Source: Siderastrea siderea | Taxonomy: Eukaryota; Cnidaria; Anthozoa; Scleractinia; Rhizangiidae | Direction: 5' to 3' | NCBI GenBank assembly: GCA_964030785.1 | Contig: OZ034975.1 | Coordinates: forward strand, 37,781,069 to 37,845,068 | DNA length: 64,000 nt | Shown here: positions 53,497 through 64,000 of the stretch, one piece after another | Layout: every line of letters begins with the position of its first letter | Position numbering within the stretch: position 1 is the stretch's first letter | Notes under the pieces: generated by a model | What the model was told of the DNA's origin: nothing | The model's database searches: none | What the model saw: the letters and a program-made list of their open reading frames with translations, nothing else | Program-made: the position numbers and the translations under genes

Positions 53497-54935
53497 GCTC
53501 TGGAAACATGATTTTAAAAAGTAATAAAATATTTCCTGACTCAGAGCGCAATAATTTTTTTTTTTTAATTGTTAAAGTGGAATATTTCGTCCAGACCAAC
53601 CGAACTTCATCAGCCACGGTAGAGATGTGAATATTAAGAAGGGTTATCACTTCATAAGGGTCTCAAGGGGCCTAAAATAGTGTTATAGATGCTGGCTAAT
53701 TCGAAGCCATTGTCTCTATTCAAAGAGGGCTTTCGTAACCGGATCTCAATTGCTTCCCTTATGCGGCGTTTGAACATGTTGCTTTCCGTGGCGAGAACTT
53801 TTGTTTTGCTGAAATCCATCTCTACATGGAACATTTTGAGAGCAGAGCATTAGACACCACCCCCACCCCTCCAGCTACGTGGTATCGATATGTTGATGAC
53901 AGCATGACTAAAATTCATGAATACGCAGTGCGCACTTTTTCTGAGCACCTGAATTCCGTTGATCAACACATCCAGTTCACTTCAGAGGAAGAAAAGAATG
54001 GCACAATCCCATTCCTTTGACACCTGCTTACACGTGAACCAAGATGGCTCAACAAAAGTCACAGTGTACCGGAAACCGACCCATACGGATCAGTACCTGA
54101 ATTTCCACTCTAACCACCATCTACAACATAAAAGAGCTGTGGTTAACACTCTGCTACTTCGAGCTAAGACCTTGGTTTCTGAAGAAGATGACAGAGTACA
54201 TGACATTCAGCAGGTTAAGCAAGCTTTGAAAACTAACAACTATCCAGATTGGATGCTAACAATACCGAACACTGAATCCGACATGAGAGAGTCCGAAGAA
54301 TCCCGCAACGAGAAGAGAGTATACGCCTCAGTACCATACATCAAAGGCATTTTGGAACGCCTACAAAGAGCATTTAAATCACACGAGGTCACAATCGTCC
54401 ACAAGCCTGTCAATTCTCTCAGATCGCAATTGGTACAGGTTAAAGACAAAACTGAAAACCTAAAGAAGTGTGGCACAGTTTATCGCATTCATTGTGATCA
54501 ATGCAACAAACAATACATTGGCGAAACTTCTCGCATGCTTGAAACCAGAATTAAGGAACATCTTTCAAGGGATTCATCAGCCGTTCACGAACATTGCCAG
54601 CTCACGGGACATTCAGTGGATTTCAGCAAAACAAAAGTTCTCACCACACGGAAAGCAACATGTTCAAACGCCGCATAAGGGAAGCAATTGAGATCTGGTT
54701 ATGAAAGCCCCCTTTGGATAGAAAGAATGGCTTCGAATTAGCCAACATCTATAACACTATTTTAGGCCCCTTGAGACCCTTATGAAGTGATATAACCATT
54801 CTTAATATTCACATCTCTACCGTGGCTGATGAAGTTTCGTTGGGCGGACGAAATATTCCACTTTAACAGTTTTTAAAAAAATTCTATCGCCCTCTGAGTC
54901 AGGAAACATTATTTTTTAAAATCATGTTACACCCT
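53497..54935 (+). mobile_element. Penelope-like element, truncated, with inverted partial copy
   Basis: 53822-54680 (plus) carries RT and endonuclease fragments. 53497-53822 is the inverse of about 54617-54930 (e.g. GATTTCAGCAAAACAAAAGTT at the right, inverse at 53800-53820). Head-to-head partial copies are a known habit of Penelope-like elements. Confidence 0.8.
53826..54678 (+). pseudogene. Penelope-like RT C-terminus and GIY-YIG endonuclease, frameshifted
   Basis: The first frame has TWYRYVDDSMTKI, the RT catalytic YVDD motif, and stops near 54020. The second frame (from 53959; meaningful from about 54010) has VYRKPTHTDQYLNFHSNHH, the conserved Penelope segment. It ends with a GIY-YIG-type domain: CGTVYRIHCDQCNKQYIGET, then a conserved Arg/His-containing helix (RIKEHLS) and HCQLTGHSVDF. 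The N-terminal two thirds of RT are absent and at least one frameshift (about 54000-54020) separates the parts, so it is inactive. Confidence 0.85.
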
Positions 54936-55044
54936 GTCGTAATACTTTTTTCTTTCAAAATGACAAGCCATAAGTCCGAACTTTTGAAAAAATAATTTGC
55001 TTCCAGTCACCACTGAAATCAACAAATGATTTCTGATCATTTTT

Positions 55045-55429
55045 GTTTCGCGCTCGAGCACTCGGTTTAAACTGGGACCTACAAGTCACGTGACATTGTT
55101 TTGTAGCTTTGTTTCAGAGTCCGCCATCTTGGCAGTATGCATGTAAAAATGTAGGCTATGAAAGCTAGATATTCGCTATTGAACGCTGTAAGGACAAAGA
55201 CTGAACGTTGTTCTAACGTATTCCCTTGCACTGACTATCTGAGGATCCATAGTGAGTACTTTAGCCGTCGTTTTGCCTTGTTTACAATGCAGTTCGTAGT
55301 CGCTTTAGGTCCTTTAGCTTTTTCAGCATCACTTTGTGTATCCCTTTTAGGTATTCGAACATGTTAAACCTATCGACTTGTGTTGTGTTGGAATCTACGG
55401 ATTGTTGTTATCGTGGTCAGTGCGAAACA
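55045..55429 (+). repeat. 5' LTR of BEL/Pao element
   Basis: Starts TGTTTCGC and ends GCGAAACA, a perfect 8-bp terminal inversion with TG..CA ends. Contains TCACGTGACATTG (E-box-like) and the CCGCCATCTTGG (YY1-like) word followed by a transcription-start-like ATCTTGGCAGT. Confidence 0.93.
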
Positions 55430-55496
55430 TTCGAATACTACCTACCAAAGAAAGCTTAGTTCACAGTGGAAAGATTCGGGCGCCACGAAACTGAAT

Positions 55497-56510
55497 ATGG
55501 CCGAAGTAGAGGCGGCAAAGAAACTTCGCTCAACTGCGAAAGGAAAGTTTACCCGAGCGGCTAACAACCTTGGTCAAGCCATTGATACCGGAGCCCCAAC
55601 TAAAACCACCGAAAGCAGATACGACGAACTGAAAGCCGCATGGAACGAAACACAAAGCAAACATGATGACTTTGTCAAACTGCTTCCAGGCGAGGAACTC
55701 GACGAAGGCTGGATCGAGGAATTAAGTAAAACATTCAGCGAACTGGAGGTAAGAGCAGACAGGTACTTAGAAGACACGATTAAAACTAAGGAACAGGAAA
55801 AAGAGTTTAAAATCCTAAAAGGAACAGAAGAAGCAGAAATGAAAGCACGTCAGCTGGCTGAAATTACAAAGAAAGAAGAGACCGAGAAGGCGAGGGAAAG
55901 AGAAAGAAAGCGGATCGAAGAGTTATTAGCACTTAGGTATCAAGAGGAAATTAAATTCAAGAAGTCAATTGAAGCTATCGAAGAACTTATGGCATCGGAA
56001 GGTACTACAGTAGTAAAACATTTAGTCGGGGCCGTTAAGAATGCCCGAAAGAGACTAGAAGATAGAATGATTGCATGTGAAAGAGCTCAAGAAAACTACA
56101 TCTCGTCTTTAATTGACAAGGAAGTTGTAGAAAGTGAGTCGCGTTGGATTGCAACTACTCTTGGAGCGTACAACAAGGCCTGCAATGAGGTGGAGATATT
56201 TATCAGTCGAAACAGCACAGAGAAGGAAACATCCACATCATGTGATAAGCCTGGAGCGGGGACCACTGGTATTAGATTAGAAAAGCTGAAGTTTGACCCT
56301 TTCAGAGGAAATTTGAGAAAATACCCGAGGTTTAAAGAAGAATTCTTGAAGCACATTAAACCACTTTACAAACCCAGTGAAGAAGCATTTACGTTGAGAT
56401 CCTACTTGTCTCCGATGAAATCAAAGAGGAAATTGAGGGCCTCGGAGAAGATATGGAGCGAATTTGGAAACGGCTTGACAAGAAGTATGGAGACCAGGGC
56501 AAATTGGTAG
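55497..56510 (+). pseudogene. BEL/Pao gag, first part
   Basis: Start at ATG of MAEVEAAKKLRS, 68 bp after the LTR. Long charged coiled-coil region (residues about 20-250), then the gag-like domain LEKLKFDPFRGNLRKYPRF and FKEEFLKHI typical of BEL elements. The frame is lost at about 56410; sense continues in another frame (EEIEGLGEDMERIW). Confidence 0.85.
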
Positions 56511-57622
56511 ATGCTATAATGTCTGAAATAAAGAAGTTGGGAAAGAGTGTCGATGAGGACCCTAAAGGAACACTTGAGATGATAAACATCATCGAAAGAG
56601 CGCACAGAGACCTGAAGAGCATGGGCCTCGAAAAGGAAATCAGTAACTCCACTATCGTCAGCATGATAGAGGAAAGACTGCCTGAAGCCATTGAGAAAGA
56701 ATGGATAAAGACTGTGACCAACAAACTACGGCCTGAAATCGTCAAAGATAAGTTCCCAGCTCTACTGGACCTTCTGCTGGAATTCAGAGAGAGGATAGAG
56801 TACAAATTCAGTGACCTAAGATCAGGCTCCAGTGAAATGGGTCACACCCTCTTGGCCAACAGGGGAATCAAGGAAGAGAAGCCGCGCTGCTGGATGCACC
56901 CTAACCACCATGGACACCCCATCTGGAAATGTAAAGCCTTCGAGAACAAGTCAGCAGCGGAAAAGATCAAGTTGGTCCGAGAAAACGAAGCTTGTTTTAG
57001 ATGTCTTGAACAGGGTCACACGACAAAATCCTGCAGGCGCAACTTCAAGTGTAAAGAAGATGGGTGTGGCATGCCCCATCATCAGATGTTGCATGAGGCC
57101 CACGCATCAGGCATATCCTTCCACAGTGAGGAGGTGTTTAGCATGGCTGAGAGTAGGGATACAGAGATCCTGCTGCAACTCCAGAAGCTGAAAGGTAGCA
57201 ACAGAGGAGGTAACTGGACATCACTGAATACGCTGTGGGACGGCGGAAGCACGCTTTCTTTCATAACTTTCCGTCAGGCCAAGCGAATGAATTTGAGTGG
57301 CAGACGAGTCAACCTCCAAATTGTCAAAGTTGGTGGAGCGATTGAAGAGCTGGAGTCCTGTCGTTATGACCTCACCTTAATTGACAAGGCCAACACTGTA
57401 ATCACCGTCAGCGTACTTGGCATAGACCGCATATCCACAGACATCACACCAATAGAAGTCGGCGGAGTTATTAAACTGTTCGAAGGTGTGAGCGCGCAAG
57501 ACCTGGACAGGCCAGAAGAGGGAGAAATTGATTGCCTTATTGGTTATGAGTATGCAGCCTTTCATCCTGTTCGTAAACAAGCAGCCGGACACCTGCTACT
57601 GTTAAGAACAGATTTGGGATGA
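56416..57622 (+). pseudogene. BEL/Pao gag zinc knuckle and aspartic protease
   Basis: Continues gag (ERIWKRLDKKYGDQGKLVDA), then a CxxC/CCHC-type region: CWMHPNHHGHPIWKC, ACFRCLEQGHTTKSCRR, CKEDGCGMPHH. The retropepsin-like active site reads LWDGGSTLSFI (usual D-S/T-G; here DGG), ending with LIGYEYAAFHP. Frame lost near 57600, where the conserved RFGMIIGGTHP continues in the next frame. Confidence 0.85.
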
Positions 57623-59466
57623 TAATAGGAGGTACACATCCTACCCTTAAGGAAAGAACCAAGAAGGTCTTACAGCATGCGACTATCCACCATGCTATGG
57701 TGCGAGTAGAGGACTTCTACAAATTAGAACAGCTAGGAGTCGAGTGTACTCCAAAGTGTGGTTCGTGCAGGTGTGGACAATGTCACCCAGGCGGAAAGAG
57801 CATGACTCTTAAGGAAGAACAGGAATACAAGATAATCGAGGACAAGCTGATTTACAAAGCTGACCAGAAGAAATGGGAAGCAGGGTACCCATGGATCAAG
57901 GATCCAAAAGCACTACCAGACAACAAGGAAGCTGCACTTGCGACCCTGAAAGCCACAGAAAAGCGACTCAGACAGAATCCGGCGCATGCTGCAGTGTACC
58001 ACAAGCAAATCGAAAGTATGATCGAAAGAGGAGTTGCCCGCAGGTTGACAAGGAAAGAGATAGAAGACTACAATGGGCCCGTATTCTACATCTCTCACCA
58101 CGAAGTTCTTAAGCCAGAGAGCAAAACAACACCCTGTCGCATTGTCTTCAACAGTAGTGCAAACTTCCATGGGCACGTGTTAAATGAGTACTATGCTAAA
58201 GGCCCAGACATGCTGAACAACCTGCTTGGTGTGCTACTAAGGTTCAGAGAGGAGCAAATAGCCATGATTGGGGACATTGCAAAAATGTTTCACTCCATCG
58301 ACATACCACTGCTCGATCAGATGACTCATCGATTCCTGTGGAGAGACTTGGATGAGTGAAGGGAGCCTGACACTTATGTGATGACTGCCGTTAACATGGG
58401 AGACCGTCCGTCTGGCACCATAGCAATAGCGACGCTCCGCAAGACGGCGGAGATGAGTAAAGACGAGTTCCCACGCTCCAGCGAAACTATCCTTAGCAAC
58501 AGCTACATGGACGACATTCCCGAAAGCACTGGAACCGTAGAAGAAGCTCAGAAGATAACCTCCGAAATTGACAAGATTCTCGACCGTGGTGGATTTAAGA
58601 TTAAGGGATGGGTCCTGTCCGGACAGGACCAAGGTCAGGAGCAAGGGTCTCAAGCACAAAGACATGAAGATCAGCACCTAGTACAGGTATTGACTGGCAC
58701 TAAACCTGACATCACAGAATTGGAGAGGGTTCTTGGAATGGGCTGGGACCCTTTCAAAGATGTGTTGTGTTACCGAGTGAAGCTGAACTTTTCCAAGAAG
58801 AAGAGAAAGGTGCATACACAGCCCGACCTATCTTGGCAAGAAATCCCAGCTGGTATCCCAGAAGTGCTAACCAAGAGGATGGTCCTATCCCAAGTCAATG
58901 GGATATATGACCCGATGGGACTGGTAGCTCCATTCACAGTACGCGCAAAGATCATGCTTCGCAAGCTGTGGGGCCAGGACGAAAAGCTCGACTGGGATGA
59001 TGCCATGCCTGAACGCTTGCAACGAGAGTGGGTAACCTTTTTTGAAGAACTGTTCAAATTAAAGGAAGTAGAGTTTCCCCGATGCATCAAACCTAGTAAC
59101 GCGATCGGAGACCCGGTACTGGTGATTTTCTCGGATGGATCCAGCGATGCATACGGGGCAGCGGCCTATGCAAGGTGGATGACGAAGGATGGTACTTACA
59201 AAGCACAGCTCATTGCCAGTAAGAACAGAATAGCCCCTGTCAAGATTGTCAATATCGTGCGCCTTGGGTTAAGTGGTGCTGTCATTGCCACGCGATTGAG
59301 AGTCTTTATCCAAGCTGAAGTTAGATACACTTTCACTGCCGTGTACCACATTGTAGACAGCGAGATAGTGAAGGCTATGGCTTCAACACCTTTGCGGCGA
59401 ACCGAATTGGAGAGATCCAACAGAAGACGGATCCGCAGGAGTGGTTCTGGACAGCAGGCGATTTGA
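57601..59466 (+). pseudogene. BEL/Pao reverse transcriptase and RNase H
   Basis: RT landmarks: CRIVFNSSANFHG, MIGDIAKMFHSI (motif A Asp) and NSYMDDIPES (YMDD box). A TGA at 58357-58359 interrupts RT (DLDE stop REPDTY) in the same frame. RNase H-like part: VIFSDGSSDAYGAAAYARW and, where relatives have RLEL with a catalytic Glu, RLGL here. Frame lost near 59370; GFNTFAANRIGEIQ continues in the next frame. Confidence 0.87.
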
Positions 59467-61153
59467 ATGTTGCAGACTGGGTGATCAGAGGAAAGAGCCC
59501 CGGAGAGCTGGGACCATGTAGCATTTGGCAGACAGGCCCAGAATTCTTGAAGCGACCAGTAGAAGAGTGGCCGGTATCAAGCCAAACTAACGTTGAGAAG
59601 TTGCCAGAGCGCCACAAGATAGTCATGACTACCAATGCCAAGGAAATAGAAACTCTGGCGGCCAGAATCGACATTGACAGATTTAGCAAGATTGAACTTC
59701 TAAAGAACACCACAGCGAGAATATTGAAGCTCTACAAGCAGTACAAGAAATCCACTGAACGTTCACCCGGCAGCGCAGTTGAAGTGGGGAAATTGACTGT
59801 TGTAGACACAGACGCAGCTGAGTGGTTCTGGATTAAAGATGCTCAAGAATCAATTGCCAAGGAAGTGCAAGCAGGCAAATTCGTTAAACTCTACCCTAAG
59901 TACAAGGATGGCCTGATAGTCGTAGGTGAAAGGGTTGAGCGCTGGATGCAGGCTACCTGGAATAGGCAAGAGTTCATCCTTCTTCCCCACAACCACCGAT
60001 TCTCACAACTTATTGCCGAGGATGAGCACAGGAAAGGTGGACACCCTGGTGTCGCCGCGACCGTAGCCAGGATCCGATCACGGTTCTGGATCACCAACCT
60101 TCAAAGGATGGTCAAAAGCATTTGCTTCAAGTGTGTCACATGTAAAAGAAAATTCCAAAGATTGAGTGGTCAGATCATGAGCAACTTACCCTTGGAGCGA
60201 CTTCAGCCGTCACCGCCGTTTTCCAACGTTGGAGTAGACTTCTTCGGGCCATTCACCATTAGAGGAGAAGTGCAGAAGAGGGTTCGAGGAAAGTGCTACG
60301 GAGTCATCTTTGTATGTTTTGCCTCCCGTGCCATACATGTTGATGTGACTAAAGATTACTCCACGGATTCCTTCCTTCAGGTGATGAGGCGGTTTGCGAG
60401 CATCAGGGGTTGGCCTAAGAGAGTCTACAGTGACTGTGGCACACAGCTCGTTGCTGCATCAAAGGAGTTAAAGGAGGCTGTCAAAGAGCTTGACTGGAGT
60501 GCACTACAGGAACATGGCATACAACACAAACTTGAATGGAGCTTTTCCCCGGCCGATGCACCTTGGATGAATGGCGTGACCGAGGCACTAGTCAAGTCCA
60601 CAAAGAAAGCACTCAATGCAGCCGTGGGGGACCAGATCATGGATTTCAGCGAGCTGCAAACCGTTATGTATGAGGCAGCGCAAATCGTCAACCAAAGACC
60701 AATTGGCAAGCACCCCACTCATCCAGATGATGGGAGTTACCTCTGCCCAAATAACCTGTTGCTTGGTAGATCTTCTCCAGAAATCCCACAAGGCCCATTC
60801 AAGCAAAGGGCTAGTGACAGATATAGGCTCGACTTCATCCAGTAGGTAGTGCAGAACTTCTGGAAGAAGTGGACCCGTGACTACTTTCCAGGGTTAATCG
60901 TAAGATCAAAGTGGCACGTGGAAAAGAGAAATGTCAAGAAGGGAGACGTCGTCTTGATTCAGGACAGCAATGCTGTGCGAGGCAATTGGAAGATCGGCAT
61001 TGTAACCGAGGTTCACCCTAGCCAAGATAATAAGGTTCGACGAGTCACTGTGTCCTACAAGAATCAGCATCAGGGTGGAACCCCTGCACAAGCATTGAGA
61101 GAGCAGTACACAAGCTCATCGTGCTGGTTGCTGTTGACCAAGAAGCCTAGATG
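59385..61153 (+). pseudogene. BEL/Pao integrase
   Basis: Zinc-binding H-H-C-C region (HNHRFSQLI, GHPGVAATVARIRSRFW, CFKCVTCKR). Core: VGVDFFGPF (first Asp), VYSDCGTQLVAA (second Asp; Asn-to-Cys change in the usual SDNGT) and GVTEALVKSTKKAL (Glu). TAG at 60843-60845 interrupts the C-terminal chromodomain-like tail (NFWKKWTRDYFP, VKKGDVVLIQD), and a final frameshift precedes the probable end near 61151. Confidence 0.88.
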
Positions 61154-61193
61154 CCAGAGTCACGCGCTTGTAGCTCTTTGCTGTGGCGGGAGT

Positions 61194-61576
61194 GTTTCGC
61201 TCGAGCGCTCGGTTTAAACTGGGACCTACAAGTCACGTGACATTGTTTTGTAGCTTTGTTTCAGAGTCCGCCATCTTGGCAGTATGCATGTAAAAATGTA
61301 GGCTATGAAAGCTAGATATTCGCTATTGAACGCTGTAAGGACAAAGACTGAACGCTGTTCTAACGTATTCCTTTGTACTGACTATCTGAGGATCCATAGT
61401 GAGTACTTTAGCCGTCGTTTTGCCTTGTTTACAATGCAGTTCGTAGTCGCTTTAGGTCCTTTAGCTTTTTCAGCATCACTTTGTGTATCCCTTTTAGGTA
61501 TTCGAACATATTAAACCTATCGACTTGTGTTGTGTTGGAATCTACGGATTGTTGTTATCGTGGTCAGTGCGAAACA
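61194..61576 (+). repeat. 3' LTR of BEL/Pao element
   Basis: Matches the 5' LTR with a 2-bp deletion near the start (TCGCTCGAGCG against TCGCGCTCGAGCA) and a handful of substitutions (e.g. TTCCTTTGTACT against TTCCCTTGCACT). Ends GCGAAACA. Confidence 0.93.
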
Positions 61577-62607
61577 GTTTTCTAGCATCATGCTCCCTTT
61601 TAAAATGGGAAAGAATGGCAGACTTCATTGAAGTAGTGGCCAAGTTGGTAAGTTTTGCAATACATGTCTGAGAAGCCTGGGAATGAATGAGCACTTTCAG
61701 TCAGCAGCTAGACCACTGTAGGCTCAGAGAAAGACCATTGTAATCCCTTTCGTGGGGGCACAGGGATTATAATTGCAAGTGGAGCGTTTGCTCTTCTTTT
61801 GAGCTGAAATTACGTGCCAGAGCCACAAAATGTGAATCATTAACTACTCTTAAGCTTTTTCAGAAGGACAGGGTGTCAAGTGCTTTTGGCTGCAAATTTT
61901 ATGGGATTATAGGACACTTCTCTTCCAAAATATAGGACAAATTTAACCAAAACGTTGAAAATATAGGACAAAGAAACAACCTGAGTATCACCTCACTTGT
62001 CCAGTTTACTTAACTATTTCACTGTTTTCCAAGAGCTGATTTACATGTACATTTTCAGTATCTGTAGCAAGGAAAAATGGGAAAATCTGAAAAATGTAAC
62101 CAAAAATGAAGGCAGTCAGATACACTTTGATGTTACAAACACATTTACTTTGACCTTGTCTCCTAGTACTGTATCTGTAGTAGAAATGCATATCATCAGT
62201 ATTGATGCTATGCATTCTGATCATGACAAATGTAACAGATACAGGAACATGAATATGAACTTGACGATTTTTTTGTCTTTGTTTCAATGTTTGTTGGCAC
62301 TAAGTTTGAAGTAAAAACCTTAGCTAGATATTGCCACTTTTTCGCTTCTGAAAATACACATGTACGATACTTTAACTTGTCAGTTAGTTCTTGTCATTTT
62401 TCTGCTTCCTCTCCTTCTTCTTCTTTGGCGATTAAGAAGTGTCACTGGATTTCTTGGGCAGGGAATCGTGTCTGGTTTCTTTCTCAGGGGGCTCCTCTAA
62501 ACTTCTGTCAAGAAGCTTAATGTTTGCGAATCTCCACATCTCCACATCTGGCATTTTAAATTTTACTATTACGTTGTAAAGTGCCATGAGCCCTTGGATA
62601 TGGTGCT
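61577..62607. other. No gene seen
   Basis: AT-rich; largest frame 105 codons (61997-62314, plus) with no domain, and an antisense frame of 93 codons. No support for either. Confidence 0.45.
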
Positions 62608-63654
62608 ATAGAAAGGGAGAGTTGAAAACACTGACCCCCGGTCCGCGGACTACCCACTGACCCCAACTCCGCAGACAACCCTATGGACTACCCCTGCGGA
62701 CTACCCTACGGACTACCCTCAATAATCAACCAAATTTACTTTTACCTACCTGAGCTACCTACGCGATCGTAAACACTGAGCCACCATCTTGCTTTTGCCC
62801 GTTTCCTCTACCCAGTCCTTCTTATTGCAACCTAACTTCGCACCCAGTACTTCTCGATCCTCCACCTAGGAGACTTCTAGGCGAGTTGTATTCAAAAATG
62901 GCGACTTCAAAAATTGGCTCCGTCTCCTGCCGTGGTAGTCTCCTACGCAGCCGTTTTTAGTGGCATCAAGCAACGCTCTCCCCGCCACTAAAAACGGCTA
63001 CGGAGGAGATTACTGCCGTGGGCGTTGGGTTATAAATTTTTAAGGTGGACATCGATTGACTGATTTTATGAAATGTGAGCTGTCATCGGCTGGCACATAT
63101 TTCACGAGGGACTGATGATATCGCTGATGTCATCCATCATGCAGTGAGAACTAAGTGCAAGAGCAAGACCCACGGGTCAATCTAAAACACTCTTTTATTA
63201 CCTTTTTTTTTTTGGACATTTAATGAGGAATGAAACTTACAGTGCAAGATGTTGCTTATAGCCTCGAACTGTTATCTGGTATACATGCCAGCTAACACTT
63301 ACTCGTGTTAACAGTAAGGAATTAAGGTTTAAAAGAGCTGCTTTAATTTTAGCAAATGTTAATGTTGCAGCAAACATTTGAAAAATATTAAAACGATTAA
63401 TATTCACCTAACGCTTACCGAACATCCACCGGCGTGTTGAAGAATGGGCCGAGACTGAAAAAAGACTGGGTCAAGGAAACGGGCGAGTAGCAAGATGGCG
63501 GCTGTTTATGACCGCGTAGGTAGCGCAGGTAGGTTTGTTGTATCTCTTTCCCCCGTAAAAGTAAATTTGGTTGATTATTTAGGGTAGTCCGCGGAGTCGG
63601 GGTCAGTGGGTAGTCCGCGGACTGGGGGTCAGTGTTTTCAACTCTTCCCTATCG
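62608..63654. mobile_element. Foldback/MITE-like element with about 200-bp inverted ends
   Basis: Left AGAGTTGAAAACACTGACCC and right GGGTCAGTGTTTTCAACTCT. Inverted blocks continue inward: GGTCCGCGGACTACCCACTG, AATAATCAACCAAATTTAC and GCTACCTACGCG. The left arm carries extra copies of CGGACTACCCT (a small internal tandem). A separate hairpin is nested at about 62938-63014 (AGCCGTTTTTAGTGGC / GCCACTAAAAACGGCT). No transposase. Confidence 0.8.
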
Positions 63655-63659
63655 AAATG

Positions 63660-63660
63660 C

Positions 63661-63709
<49 letters not shown>
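63660..63709. repeat. (TTA)n microsatellite
   Basis: About 17 uninterrupted TTA units immediately beyond the foldback element. The poly-Tyr frame over it is an artefact. Confidence 0.97.
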
Positions 63710-63711
63710 CT

Positions 63712-64000
63712 CTTTGCTTTTCTCGAAACCTCAGCCCGCTCATTGGTGAGTTTCTCTGCCTGTGTCTCCATTTCCTGCTTTATTCTAGCAGCTTCAGCTC
63801 TCTCCACTTTTTTTGCAAATATTCTCTATCTTTCATCTTCTTTTTTTATCCTCCTCAAGTTTTCTTTGGTTGACAGAACACGCTGATCTGGCAGCAGAAA
63901 GAATTTTGTTGTTAATTAGGATATTCTCTGGCTTTTGATGCTGAGGATCTGAAAACTTTACCACGTCTTTCATTGCTCTCGATCCATTGATTGTATCTTC
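63712..64000 (-). pseudogene. Coiled-coil reading frame fragment, frameshifted, runs off window
   Basis: On the minus strand from 64000: DTINGSRAMKDVVKF, PENILINNKILSAARS and NQRKLEEDKKR, then a stop in an A-rich run near 63845. A neighbouring frame then continues plausibly (RIFAKKVERAEAARIKQE, ETQAEKLTNERAEVSRK) to a stop beside the (TTA)n repeat. Charged, helical, coiled-coil-like C-terminus. I do not recognise the family; a decayed gene or repeat-borne coding piece is likely. Confidence 0.4.

Larger units (their letters stand above)
55045..61576 (+). mobile_element. BEL/Pao LTR retrotransposon, full length but defective (6532 bp)
   Basis: Two LTRs of 385 and 383 bp bound a gag-protease-RT-RNase H-integrase region in BEL/Pao order. 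Flanks are ATTTT and GTTTT, a 5-bp target duplication with one mismatch or a 4-bp one. The coding strand is opposite to the receptor. At least four frameshifts and two nonsense codons show that it cannot encode a working polyprotein, although LTRs remain similar, pointing to a moderately old insertion. An envelope-like gene is not present. Confidence 0.93.

Noticed and set aside
61997..62314. 105-codon plus ORF right of the BEL element
   Set aside because: No domain, overlapped by a 93-codon antisense frame, AT-rich sequence.

Overview
This is intron-rich, AT-rich animal DNA full of diverse transposons. The small phase-matched exons, the mix of element families (BEL/Pao, DIRS, Penelope-like, hAT, Tc1/mariner, many short hairpin elements) and the short dispersed repeats suggest a cnidarian, most likely a stony coral. 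That assignment is inference; no ribosomal or mitochondrial marker is present. I see no tRNA, rRNA, operon or CRISPR array.

The main content is one large gene (or tight gene cluster) on the minus strand, from at least 51598 down to 12244 and possibly 3074. I rebuilt it exon by exon from splice sites and phases. In transcript order it has ten intact immunoglobulin-like domain exons (Ig1 at 51.4 kb; Ig2-Ig3 at 40 kb; Ig4-Ig9 at 27.5-31.4 kb; Ig10 at 20.4 kb). A SEA domain split over three exons (19.9, 17.7 and 17.5 kb) follows, then a Thr/Ser/Pro stalk, a transmembrane exon with a basic stop-transfer segment (17.0 kb), and a cytoplasmic tail rich in Yxx(V/L/I) motifs. The predicted product is a single-pass receptor with ITIM/ITSM-like tyrosines and a proline-rich SH3-type site. 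The tail is encoded twice: 15.2 + 12.4 kb, and again at 5.0 + 3.2 kb, with identical intron phases and no second membrane exon between. This suggests alternative tails or a partial gene duplication. The signal-peptide exon and promoter were not found. The design resembles tyrosine-motif Ig-superfamily receptors used in immunity and in cnidarian allorecognition, but orthology to any named gene is not claimed.

Ig2-Ig9 alternate between two types (A,B), as expected from repeated duplication of a two-exon unit. The latest copies are near-identical at a 1455-bp period. Half-domain relics follow most pairs.

Introns and the region upstream of Ig1 are crowded with mobile DNA. 12-20 kb: a TAA-flanked element, a hairpin element with a 9-bp target duplication, and a foldback. 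31-39 kb: a Tc1/mariner remnant inside the Ig array, a TTAA-flanked piggyBac-like hairpin inside a coding-like relic, and a TTAA-flanked foldback with 547-bp arms. 43-45 kb: a 1.67-kb hAT element with perfect 8-bp target duplications and an internally deleted transposase ORF. 48.6-51.1 kb: a broken DIRS element. 53.5-55 kb: a Penelope-like relic with an inverted partial copy. 55.0-61.6 kb: a complete-length but frameshifted BEL/Pao element with two LTRs. 62.6-63.65 kb: another foldback. The far right end holds a broken coiled-coil reading frame. No other convincing host gene was found.
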